From Faecalibacterium prausnitzii (GTDB lineage: Bacteria; Bacillota; Clostridia; Oscillospirales; Ruminococcaceae), in assembly GCA_002313795.1 (NCBI GenBank), contig DCCL01000119.1:1-7513 (forward strand): DNA of 7,513 nt, written 5' to 3'. A model generated the notes under the pieces. It searched no databases. It worked only from the letters and a program-made list of their open reading frames with translations, and was not told the origin of the DNA. The translations under genes and the position numbers were made by a program. This document shows positions 1-6,082 of the stretch, in pieces. Each line of letters begins with the position of its first letter. Within the stretch, counting starts at the first letter, position 1.

Positions 1-38
1 GCTAGCTTTTTGTGATTTCTACTTCTTCTTTGGGGTCT

Positions 39-262
39 GAAAGGGGCGTGCAGCCCCTTTCCCGTGCCCCCTGTCCTTGCCGCGCTGAACACGCGGCATT
101 TGCTCCGCAAACCGGACTGTCGGACATGAAAGCCCCACTGGGGCTTTCATGGCTTTGCCACCGCCGAGCCTCTCAGAGCGGGTACTTTTCTGGTTCTCTT
201 TTGGTACGCAAAAGAGAACGTTTCTCTGCAATCAGAGCAATTTAAACCTTCGCGCCAGCGAA
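39..262. repeat. Hairpin-dense intergenic element (seven consecutive inverted repeats)
   Basis: No convincing gene lies in 1-282. Seven short perfect inverted repeats follow one another: 39-47/53-61 (9 bp, loop GTGCA), 78-84/92-98 (7 bp), 99-103/107-111 (5 bp), 125-136/140-151 (12 bp, loop ACT), 193-203/209-219 (11 bp, loop GTACG), 224-228/233-237 (5 bp) and 249-253/258-262 (5 bp). The small open frames across this stretch (for example 12-245 plus and 19-231 minus) read through the hairpin arms and have low-complexity, unconserved-looking products, so I do not call them genes. The arrangement resembles a dispersed intergenic repeat (REP/MITE-like) or a structured RNA. Which of these it is cannot be told from one copy. 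Confidence 0.5.
125..151. terminator. Possible bidirectional terminator downstream of the AAA+ gene
   Basis: A 12-bp perfect stem with a 3-nt loop has a GCCCC/GGGGC core flanked by AAA and TTT, so it has the same form on both strands. It lies about 130 nt past the stop codon of the minus-strand AAA+ gene. The T-tract is only three bases, so it is weak as an intrinsic terminator. The similar stem at 39-61 could serve equally well. No better candidate follows the AAA+ gene within the window. Confidence 0.3.
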
Positions 263-282
263 CCATCAGCCCTTTTCTCTGT

Positions 283-2322
283 TCATTCTTCAAATTCCAG
301 GTCGCTGGGCAGGATGAGGTCAAGTTCTGCGGCAGGCTCCGCTACAAGGCGGCGGCTCTGGTTGAAGATGGCCTTTTCCAGCGTGTTGCGGGCCAGACGG
401 CCATTGCCCGCGGTGCGGGCATCCAGCGCCTGACGGCGCTTGTAATAGCCCAGCAGCGGGAAGGTGCAGCTCTCGGCCAGCCGGTAGCCCTTGCCTTTGG
501 CCAGAACATTCGTGATGTCCAGCAGCTCGTCGGCGGTGTAATCCGGAAATTCTATCTTATTGGGGAACCGGCTGGCAAGGCCGCTGTTGGCAGTAAGGAA
601 AGTATCCATCTCTTTGGTATAGCCCGCCAGAATGACCACCAGCTCGTCCCGGTGGTCTTCCATCCCCTTCACCAGTGTATCGATGGCCTCGAGGCCGAAG
701 CTGTCCTGTTCGCCCCGGTAGAGGCTGTAAGCTTCATCGATGAAGAGGACACCGCCCAGTGCACTCTCGATGACGCTGTTGGTCAAGGGGGCTGTGTGGC
801 CGGTGTAGCGGCCCACAAGGTCGCCCCGGCTCACCTCCACCAGCTGCCCGCCCTTGAGGGCACCGATGGCCTTGAGGTACTTTGCCACCAGCCGGGCGAT
901 GGTGGTCTTGCCGGTGCCGGGGTTTCCAGTGAATATCATATGCATGGAAAGGCTGGCTGTCTTGAAGCCTGCCGCCGCCCGGCGCTGCTGCACCTGAATG
1001 TTATCGGCCAGACCGAACACATATTTCTTGACCGGGGCCAGACCCACAAGGTCGTTCAGCTCCTGCTTTATCTCCTCCACGGCCCCGGTGTAGGCGGCGG
1101 GCAGCAGGTCGAACAGCTTCTGCGGTGCAGCGTCGTTGAGGGCAAAGTCGATGCCATCCTCCCGGGCCGTCAGGCTGACAGTTCCGGTGAGGGTCTTATC
1201 CGTCTGAAGACAGTATTCGCTCAGGGCCCGGAATATCTTATCACAGCAGGCCGCAAGTCCGGCGGCCCCCTGTTTTGGGCTGCACTGCGCGGCCACATAG
1301 TCCCGCACATCGGCCCCGGCGGCAAGGGTCAGGCCCAGACGGGCGTGCACTTTTGCGGCCAGTGCGTTGAGCTGCTGAGCCGCAAGAGCCGCGAGGTCTT
1401 CCCGGGCAAAGGCTTTCGTCTCGCAGACATCCCCCAGCGCCGAGACGAAGGGAGCGCCGAACTTATCCGCCAACGCCTCCCGGCCCCGCTGAGAGAAGAA
1501 GATGAGATACTTCCCGCAGGGGGTGATACTGCTGACGGCCCCGGGAGCCAGTGCCGTCCCGGCGTCCACGAGGATGCCTTCTTTATTCACGAGATACCGG
1601 CTGGACAGGGGCGCACTGCCCTTTACCGCCAAATCGGACAGCGTTTTGAGGAAGCCCGGGTAACAGTTCTCATAGTGCTCGAATATCAGGATCTCCCCGG
1701 GCGCATGAAGGGCGGCATACAAATCCTGTAAAAAGAGCTTTTCTGCCCCAGAGTTGGGGTAGAGGGCCAGGTCCATGACTGCAAGTTTCTCGCTTCGCAG
1801 CAGACCCCTCGCCGCCATGCAGCGGGCTGTCTCGGTCAGGGCAAAATGCCGCCCGGTGCCCGGCGCACCGCTGAGCAGGATAACGTTCCGGGCCGTGGGG
1901 GGCTCTGTCCCCAGCACGAAGGGGCGGCGCATGGCCCGCACCACGCCCTCCACATAGGCATCCTGCCCCAGAACCGTCTTTTTCACCTCATCGGCCAGCC
2001 CTTCAAAACTGCCCAGATGTTCCTGCTTCACCTCAGTGGTTCCTTTGGCCAGCAGGCCGTCGGCCTCCATGTCCTGCAGCATCTTCCGGCTCTGGGCCAG
2101 TGCGTCTTCTGCCGTGCCGCCCCGCATCTCTGCGTTCTGTTTTTTGAGCATCTCGTCCAGCTTTTTCTGCTGCTGGAGCAGAGCCGCATTCAGGTCGGGC
2201 AGGCCTGCTGTTTTTTCGGGTGCTTTCTCCTGCTTTGCGGGCTCCTGCGGGGTGAAGCGCAGCCTGCCGCCCGGGCCGAACACTCCGTTCATCAAGCTCT
2301 CCCAATCGTCGGTGTATGCCAT
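283..2322 (-). CDS. Double AAA+ protein: degenerate ClpB-like module fused to CbxX/CfxQ-type ATPase
   Basis: 679 residues, no signal peptide or membrane segment, so cytoplasmic. A short N-terminal region includes a probable coiled coil (about 44-66). Residues about 105-375 resemble the second AAA+ module of ClpB/ClpC (VLGQ at 117-120). However, Walker A reads GAPGTGRH (152-159, Lys to Arg), the Walker B region reads ILIFEH (211-216) instead of a DE motif, the arginine-finger position is Ala295, and the sensor-2 GAR motif is GAA (352-354). Residues about 420-660 form an intact CbxX/CfxQ (SpoVK-like) ATPase: Walker A GNPGTGKTT (466-474), Walker B VLFIDE (525-530), sensor-1 region LAGYTKEM (565-572), SGLASRF with Arg585, and GNGR (639-642). 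CbxX-family ATPases remodel protein complexes; the substrate here is unknown. Start chosen at 2322 because GGAGG lies 6 nt upstream and a good promoter just beyond. An open frame runs on to 2457, but it would cross that promoter. It may be annotated elsewhere as stage V sporulation protein K, which the domain layout does not justify. Confidence 0.88.
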   Translation of the reverse strand: MAYTDDWESLMNGVFGPGGRLRFTPQEPAKQEKAPEKTAGLPDLNAALLQQQKKLDEMLKKQNAEMRGGTAEDALAQSRKMLQDMEADGLLAKGTTEVKQEHLGSFEGLADEVKKTVLGQDAYVEGVVRAMRRPFVLGTEPPTARNVILLSGAPGTGRHFALTETARCMAARGLLRSEKLAVMDLALYPNSGAEKLFLQDLYAALHAPGEILIFEHYENCYPGFLKTLSDLAVKGSAPLSSRYLVNKEGILVDAGTALAPGAVSSITPCGKYLIFFSQRGREALADKFGAPFVSALGDVCETKAFAREDLAALAAQQLNALAAKVHARLGLTLAAGADVRDYVAAQCSPKQGAAGLAACCDKIFRALSEYCLQTDKTLTGTVSLTAREDGIDFALNDAAPQKLFDLLPAAYTGAVEEIKQELNDLVGLAPVKKYVFGLADNIQVQQRRAAAGFKTASLSMHMIFTGNPGTGKTTIARLVAKYLKAIGALKGGQLVEVSRGDLVGRYTGHTAPLTNSVIESALGGVLFIDEAYSLYRGEQDSFGLEAIDTLVKGMEDHRDELVVILAGYTKEMDTFLTANSGLASRFPNKIEFPDYTADELLDITNVLAKGKGYRLAESCTFPLLGYYKRRQALDARTAGNGRLARNTLEKAIFNQSRRLVAEPAAELDLILPSDLEFEE

Positions 2323-2328
2323 AGCCTG

Positions 2329-2333
2329 CCTCC
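2329..2333 (-). promoter_or_regulatory. Ribosome binding site of the AAA+ gene
   Basis: GGAGG on the minus strand, 6 nt before the ATG at 2322. It decides the start: the 45 extra codons possible up to 2457 have no comparable site and overlap the promoter. Confidence 0.8.
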
Positions 2334-2349
2334 GTTCTGCGTTTTTTCC

Positions 2350-2378
2350 AGTATAGTGTAGTTTGCGGCCTTTTGCAA
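2350..2378 (-). promoter_or_regulatory. Sigma-A-type promoter of the AAA+ gene
   Basis: On the minus strand, TTGCAA (2378-2373) is followed by a 17-nt spacer and TATACT (2355-2350). The -10 box matches the consensus at five of six positions and the spacing is ideal. Transcription would start near 2343, giving a leader of only about 20 nt that contains the GGAGG site. Confidence 0.7.
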
Positions 2379-2386
2379 GAAAAGTC

Positions 2387-2415
2387 TTGAAAATCCGGGG
2401 ATGGGCGGTTACACT
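2387..2415 (+). promoter_or_regulatory. Probable sigma-A-type promoter of pulA
   Basis: TTGAAA (2387-2392), a 17-nt spacer and TACACT (2410-2415; four of six consensus positions). The predicted start near 2422 leaves a leader of about 29 nt with an SD-like AAGGG. The -35 box is 8 bp from the -35 box of the divergent AAA+ promoter. The AT-rich TATATATT at 2423-2430 is an alternative -10 but has no -35 at proper distance. Confidence 0.5.
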
Positions 2416-2437
2416 AAATTTGTATATATTTGATGAT

Positions 2438-2445
2438 GAGAAGGG
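2438..2445 (+). promoter_or_regulatory. Ribosome binding site of pulA
   Basis: GAGAAGGG ends 5 nt before the ATG at 2451 and 11 nt before the ATG at 2457. It argues against the earlier in-frame TTG/ATG codons at 2430-2438, which have no SD upstream and overlap the site itself. Confidence 0.55.
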
Positions 2446-2450
2446 AATGG

Positions 2451-4406
2451 ATGCCAATGAATACCCCTGCGGACTGGAAAACGCTGTTTGAGAGCAGCGA
2501 CTTTGCCCGACAGAACACCTATACCGGTCCTCTCGGCCCGGAATACTCTCCCTCCGGCACCCGGCTGCGGCTCTGGGCCCCCACGGCAGAGAGCGTATCG
2601 GTGAACCTTTACCGCCGGGGCGACGGCGGGGCCCGTGTGGGCACTCTGCCGCTGGAAAAACACCCGCAGGGCCTGTGGACGGTCTACCTGCCCGGCGACC
2701 AGCACGGGCGGTACTATACCTTCACCATCACGGTGGATGGAAAGCGCCACGAGACCGGCGATCCCTACGCCCGGTCGGTCGGCGTCAACGGGCGGCGGAG
2801 CATGATCCTCGACCTGCCCCGCATCGACCCGCCGGACTGGCTCCACGACCACCGGGTGAATATCCCGGCCTCCCGCCGGACGGTGTGGGAGGTCAGCGTC
2901 CGGGACTTCTCCCAGGACCCCGCCAGTGGTGTGCGGAACGGCTGGCGGGGCAAATTCATGGCCTTTACCCAGCAGGGCACTACCCTCTCCTCAGCGGGCA
3001 CCTTTCCCACCGGCCTCGATTACCTTAAGCGGCTGGGGGTGGGCTATGTGCAGCTGATGCCCATCTTTGATTTCGGCAGCGTGGACGAGAGCCGCCCTCT
3101 GACCCGGCAGTACAACTGGGGCTATGACCCCACCAACTTCAATGTGCCGGAGGGCAGTTACTCCACCGACCCCACCAAAGGTGAAGTGCGGGTACGGGAG
3201 TGCAAGGAGATGATCGCCGCCCTCCACGGCGCAGGCATCGGCGTCATCATGGACGTGGTATATAACCATATGTACCGCAACGAGAACCCCCTGAACGACA
3301 CCGTGCCCTACTATTTCTTCCGGCAGAATCCGGACGGCAGTTTCTCCAATGGCAGCGGCTGCGGCAACGAGTTTGCCAGTGAGCGGCCCATGGCCCGGAA
3401 ATACCTCATCGATTCGGTGCTCTACTGGGCCCAGGAATACCACATCGACGGCTTCCGGTTCGACCTGATGGGCCTCTACGATATGGATACCATGAACGAG
3501 CTGCGAGCCGCGCTGGACGCCCTGCCCGGCGGCAAAGATATCCTGATGTATGGTGAGCCCTGGCAGGGCGGCGGGAGCCAGCTCCACCGGTACGAGGCCA
3601 ACAAGGCCAACCTCGCCATGTTCTCCGACCGCATTGGCATCTTCTGCGACAACACCCGGGACGTCATCAAGGGCGGCTGCTTCGACGCCCGGGAACCGGG
3701 CTATGTGGAGGGGAAGCCGGGCAGCTTCTGGGACATCGGCGGGGCTGTGGCGGCGTGGTGCCGCAGCGATAAGCTGCCGCCCCACTCCCCCTCTCAGATC
3801 GTCAGCTACGTCTCGGCCCACGACAATTTCACCCTCTGGGACAAGCTCCTTCTCGTCCGGTATGACCAGCCCGAATACTCCGCCATGGACTCGGCGGCGC
3901 TGGCCCAGAACCGGCTGGCGGCAGGCATCTATCTCACCTGCATGGGAATGCCTTTCATGCAGGCCGGTGAGGAGTTTGCCCGCACCAAAAAGGGACAGGG
4001 CAACAGCTACCGCTCTTCCCCTGCTCTCAACCGTCTGGATTGGAAGCGGGCCGCACAGTTCCACGCCCTCGTGGACTACTACCGGGGCCTGCTGGGCCTG
4101 CGGGCACAGTTTCCCCGGCTGAGCGCCTCGGATAAAGCCAGCCCTGCGGCCATCCGGTTCTTCTCGCTGGAACAGCCGATGGTGGGCTGGACGCTGCCCG
4201 CTGTCCCCGGGGACGGTGCCGCATGGAAAGCGCTCTGCGTGTTCTACAATCCCACAGAGGAAGAGAAGCGGGTAAAGCTGCCCGACGGGCAGTGGAAGCT
4301 GCTGAGCGACGGCGTTTCCTCGGCCCTCTGGAAAGGCCCCAGCCGGGTCTGCGGCGGCGAAGTGACCCTGCGGCCCTGCAGTGCGACCATCTTCGGCCTG
4401 ATGTAA
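2451..4406 (+). CDS. pulA: Type I pullulanase (GH13 alpha-1,6 debranching enzyme), cytoplasmic
   Basis: 651 residues from the chosen ATG. Type I pullulanases hydrolyse alpha-1,6 branch points in pullulan, glycogen or limit dextrins. Residues about 25-115 look like the N-terminal CBM48 beta-sandwich (LRLWAPTAESVSVNLY). The catalytic barrel follows with the type I pullulanase signature YNWGYDP (221-227) and all four GH13 regions: DVVYNH (268-273), GFRFD with nucleophile Asp338, YGEPW with acid/base Glu369, and AHDN with Asp458. A C-terminal beta domain ends the protein. There is no signal peptide and no surface-anchoring or extra carbohydrate-binding domain, so it should act inside the cell on imported maltodextrins or stored glycogen, like Bacillus AmyX. 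Its length is at the short end for the family. Start chosen by the SD at 2438-2445; 2457 is the other reasonable start. It stands alone: divergent from the AAA+ gene and convergent with htrA. Confidence 0.94.
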   Translation: MPMNTPADWKTLFESSDFARQNTYTGPLGPEYSPSGTRLRLWAPTAESVSVNLYRRGDGGARVGTLPLEKHPQGLWTVYLPGDQHGRYYTFTITVDGKRHETGDPYARSVGVNGRRSMILDLPRIDPPDWLHDHRVNIPASRRTVWEVSVRDFSQDPASGVRNGWRGKFMAFTQQGTTLSSAGTFPTGLDYLKRLGVGYVQLMPIFDFGSVDESRPLTRQYNWGYDPTNFNVPEGSYSTDPTKGEVRVRECKEMIAALHGAGIGVIMDVVYNHMYRNENPLNDTVPYYFFRQNPDGSFSNGSGCGNEFASERPMARKYLIDSVLYWAQEYHIDGFRFDLMGLYDMDTMNELRAALDALPGGKDILMYGEPWQGGGSQLHRYEANKANLAMFSDRIGIFCDNTRDVIKGGCFDAREPGYVEGKPGSFWDIGGAVAAWCRSDKLPPHSPSQIVSYVSAHDNFTLWDKLLLVRYDQPEYSAMDSAALAQNRLAAGIYLTCMGMPFMQAGEEFARTKKGQGNSYRSSPALNRLDWKRAAQFHALVDYYRGLLGLRAQFPRLSASDKASPAAIRFFSLEQPMVGWTLPAVPGDGAAWKALCVFYNPTEEEKRVKLPDGQWKLLSDGVSSALWKGPSRVCGGEVTLRPCSATIFGLM

Positions 4407-4447
4407 AAACAAAAAAAGCGGCCCGCCGCATTTCTGCGGCAGACCGC
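4405..4447 (-). terminator. Rho-independent terminator of htrA
   Basis: Read on the minus strand, GCGGTCTGCCGC (4447-4436), loop AGAAAT and GCGGCGGGCCGC (4429-4418) form a continuous 12-bp stem with two G-U pairs. Seven T, one G and five T follow (4417-4405). It starts 40 nt after the htrA stop codon. On the plus strand the same G-U positions become A-C mismatches and no T-tract follows, so it should work in one direction only. Its T-tract overlaps the TAA of pulA on the other strand. Confidence 0.88.
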
Positions 4448-4487
4448 CCAACAAGAAGAAAGGAACTTCATCCGGGAATGTCTTGAT

Positions 4488-5927
4488 TTAGCCCTGCGGG
4501 GTCTGCTGTGCAGACTCGGCGGGAGTCTCCTGACGGGCTGCACCATTGCTGTTGCTGCCGCTGTTGGAGGCATTCTTTTCGCCCAGAGTCAGGCTGACCG
4601 TCTGCATCTGGCCATCGCGGGCGATCACGATGCTCAGGGTATCACCGGCGGAGTGCTCCTGCATGATGGAGCTCAGGTCGGATTTCTGAGCCACTTCGGT
4701 GTTATCCACGCTCACGATGCGGTCGCCTGCCTTCAGACCGGCCTTATCAGCGGGGCCGCCGGAGACGACATCCACGACATAAATGCCGTAGGCGTTGACG
4801 CCCAGCTGTGCTGCCGTCTGCTGGTCAGTGACGGCCAGATAGGTGATGCCCATATAGGGACGTCCGGTAACATAGCCGTTTTCCAGCAGATCCTGTGCCA
4901 CCTTGATGGCATCATTGATGGGGATCGCGAAGCCCAGACCCTCAGCGTCGGAGTCAGAGGACTTTGCATTGACGATGCCCACCAGTTCGCCGTTCATGTT
5001 GAACAGGCCGCCGCCGGAGTTGCCGGGGCTGACGGAGGCATCCATCTGGATCAGGGACATGGTGTTGACGGAGCTGGAACCCTGAATGGTAACACTGCGG
5101 TTCAGGGCGCTGACGATGCCGCTGGTGACGGTGCCGCCCAGCTCACCCAGCGGGTTGCCCACGGCCACAACGCCGTCGCCCACGGTCAGCTTGTCGCTGT
5201 CGCCTACGATGGCGGGGGTCAGGCCGTCGGCATCGATTTTGATGACGGCAATGTCGCTGGTGGAATCTTCGCCCACGACCGTTGCCGTATAATCTTTATC
5301 GTCGATGGTGACTTTGATGTTGGAAGCACCTTCCACCACATGGTCACAGGTCAGGATGTAACCGTCAGAGCTGATGATGACGCCGGAACCGGCACCGCTC
5401 TCCACCTGGCTCTGGCCGTACCAGGACCACTGGGAGTAGACCACCTGCTCGGTGGTGATGACCACAACGCTGGGGCTGACGGTCTTGGCCACCTCGGCGG
5501 TGGTCATGCCGCCGGAAACAGTGGTGCCGTCCGCTGCGCTGTCAGAATCTGCTGCCGCGCTGCTGGAACGCTCCACCTGCTGGATGACGACCTTGTTGTT
5601 GCCGCCGAAGCGTGCACCCACAAAGCCGCCCATGAAGCCCATGGCTGCGGCCAGCACCAGAGCAACGATGCTCCTTGCCGCCTTGCCGGTGTTCCGTTTC
5701 TTTTTCGGTTTCTTCGGCGCGGGCGCGGCAGGGGCTGCGTTCTGTGCAGGGCCTGCGGGAGGGGGCGTGGTAGTGCCGCCGGGGGCAGCACCTGCGCCAG
5801 TGCTCTCACTGAAGTTCGACGCGGTATTGGCCGTGTTCATGCCACTGGACCCCACGTTGGGATAGCCGGTATCTCCGGCAGAATTATTGGAAGAGGAATA
5901 GTCATATTCCCATTTATTTTCATCCAT
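4488..5927 (-). CDS. htrA: HtrA/DegP-type membrane-anchored serine protease with one PDZ domain
   Basis: 479 residues. HtrA proteases degrade or refold damaged proteins outside the cytoplasmic membrane. Layout: a cytoplasmic tail of about 80 residues rich in Ser, Asn, Ala and Pro; a basic patch (KKPKKKR, 72-78); one membrane segment (about 84-107); a Ser/Ala/Asp linker; a trypsin-like domain (about 140-350); one PDZ domain (about 354-450); and a low-complexity Ser/Asn/Gln tail. The catalytic triad is complete: His196 in TCDHVV, Asp225 in TSDIAVIK and Ser304 in GNSGGG. The Cys194 and Asp195 before the histidine differ from the more usual TNYHV/TNNHV. The start is supported by AGGAAG 7 nt upstream. 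It is a single gene with its own terminator. Which HtrA paralogue of other Firmicutes it matches cannot be said. No CssR-like operator was recognised. Confidence 0.93.
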   Translation of the reverse strand: MDENKWEYDYSSSNNSAGDTGYPNVGSSGMNTANTASNFSESTGAGAAPGGTTTPPPAGPAQNAAPAAPAPKKPKKKRNTGKAARSIVALVLAAAMGFMGGFVGARFGGNNKVVIQQVERSSSAAADSDSAADGTTVSGGMTTAEVAKTVSPSVVVITTEQVVYSQWSWYGQSQVESGAGSGVIISSDGYILTCDHVVEGASNIKVTIDDKDYTATVVGEDSTSDIAVIKIDADGLTPAIVGDSDKLTVGDGVVAVGNPLGELGGTVTSGIVSALNRSVTIQGSSSVNTMSLIQMDASVSPGNSGGGLFNMNGELVGIVNAKSSDSDAEGLGFAIPINDAIKVAQDLLENGYVTGRPYMGITYLAVTDQQTAAQLGVNAYGIYVVDVVSGGPADKAGLKAGDRIVSVDNTEVAQKSDLSSIMQEHSAGDTLSIVIARDGQMQTVSLTLGEKNASNSGSNSNGAARQETPAESAQQTPQG

Positions 5928-5934
5928 TGTATTA

Positions 5935-5940
5935 CTTCCT
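5935..5940 (-). promoter_or_regulatory. Ribosome binding site of htrA
   Basis: AGGAAG on the minus strand, 7 nt before the ATG at 5927. It lies outside the leader stem-loop at 5957-5990. Confidence 0.6.
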
Positions 5941-5956
5941 TTCCTGAAGGGATACG

Positions 5957-5990
5957 GCCAGCGGAGGGTCTTGTTCCGCTCCTTTCTGGC
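5957..5990 (-). other. Stem-loop in the htrA 5' leader
   Basis: In the leader RNA, GCGGA (5965-5961 arm partner TCCGC) forms a 5-bp stem with a 9-nt loop, extended by a 4-bp GCCA/TGGC stem across a 7-nt bulge. Arms in plus coordinates: 5957-5960, 5961-5965, 5975-5979, 5987-5990. If transcription starts near 5989 the structure sits at the very 5' end and could protect the mRNA. No T-tract follows it, so it is not a terminator. Confidence 0.35.
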
Positions 5991-6000
5991 ACGTTATTAT
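5971..6000 (+). promoter_or_regulatory. Weak candidate promoter of the GNAT-methyltransferase gene
   Basis: TTGTTC (5971-5976), an 18-nt spacer and TATTAT (5995-6000; five of six). The -35 matches at only three positions. It shares the same AT-rich block as the candidate htrA promoter on the other strand, so the two would compete if both are real. Confidence 0.3.
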
Positions 6001-6025
6001 TCTATCTGCTAATTGTGAAAATCAA
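5996..6025 (-). promoter_or_regulatory. Weak candidate promoter of htrA
   Basis: On the minus strand, TTGATT (6025-6020) is followed by 18 nt and AATAAT (6001-5996); TAGAAT (6004-5999) with a 15-nt spacer is the other reading. Neither is a strong match, but this is the only AT-rich block upstream of htrA at a sensible distance. Confidence 0.35.
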
Positions 6026-6070
6026 TCGTGTCCCCAGTGAAGAATATGTGAAATAAAGTCTAAAAAGTCC

Positions 6071-6078
6071 AAAGGAGG
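6071..6078 (+). promoter_or_regulatory. Ribosome binding site of the GNAT-methyltransferase gene
   Basis: AAAGGAGG, the best SD sequence in the window, ends 4 nt before the ATG at 6083. It fixes the start and shows that the acetyltransferase half is the true N-terminus. Confidence 0.8.
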
Positions 6079-6082
6079 CCTT

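Noticed and set aside
39..262. CRISPR array as an explanation of the repeats
   Set aside because: The stems differ in sequence and spacing. There is no repeated direct unit with regular spacers and no cas gene nearby.
12..433. Small open frames of 70-94 residues on both strands near the left edge
   Set aside because: They translate hairpin arms or the antisense of the AAA+ C-terminus, lack SD sequences and have no family resemblance I recognise.
652..1731. 359-residue open frame on the plus strand opposite the AAA+ gene
   Set aside because: It is a shadow of the ATPase coding frame, with no SD or domain.
2430..2450. Upstream TTG/ATG starts for pulA
   Set aside because: There is no SD before them, and they overlap the AAGGG site that serves 2451. 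A start at 2433 remains possible in automatic annotation.
2323..2457. 45-codon N-terminal extension of the AAA+ gene
   Set aside because: It would cover the promoter boxes and the GGAGG site and run into the pulA start. It has no SD of its own.
2476..2489. CcpA cre-like sequence GGAAAACGCTGTTT early in pulA
   Set aside because: It shows three mismatches to the cre consensus at positions that matter and lies inside the coding region. The similarity is too weak to call.
2991..4454. 487-residue open frame on the minus strand opposite pulA
   Set aside because: pulA has all GH13 catalytic regions. The antisense product has no recognisable domain and arises from GC-rich third positions. It also crosses the htrA terminator.
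4653..6056. 467-residue open frame on the plus strand opposite htrA
   Set aside because: Its composition is extremely rich in Gly, Ala, His and Asp, as expected from reverse-reading the protease codons. htrA has a full catalytic triad and an SD.
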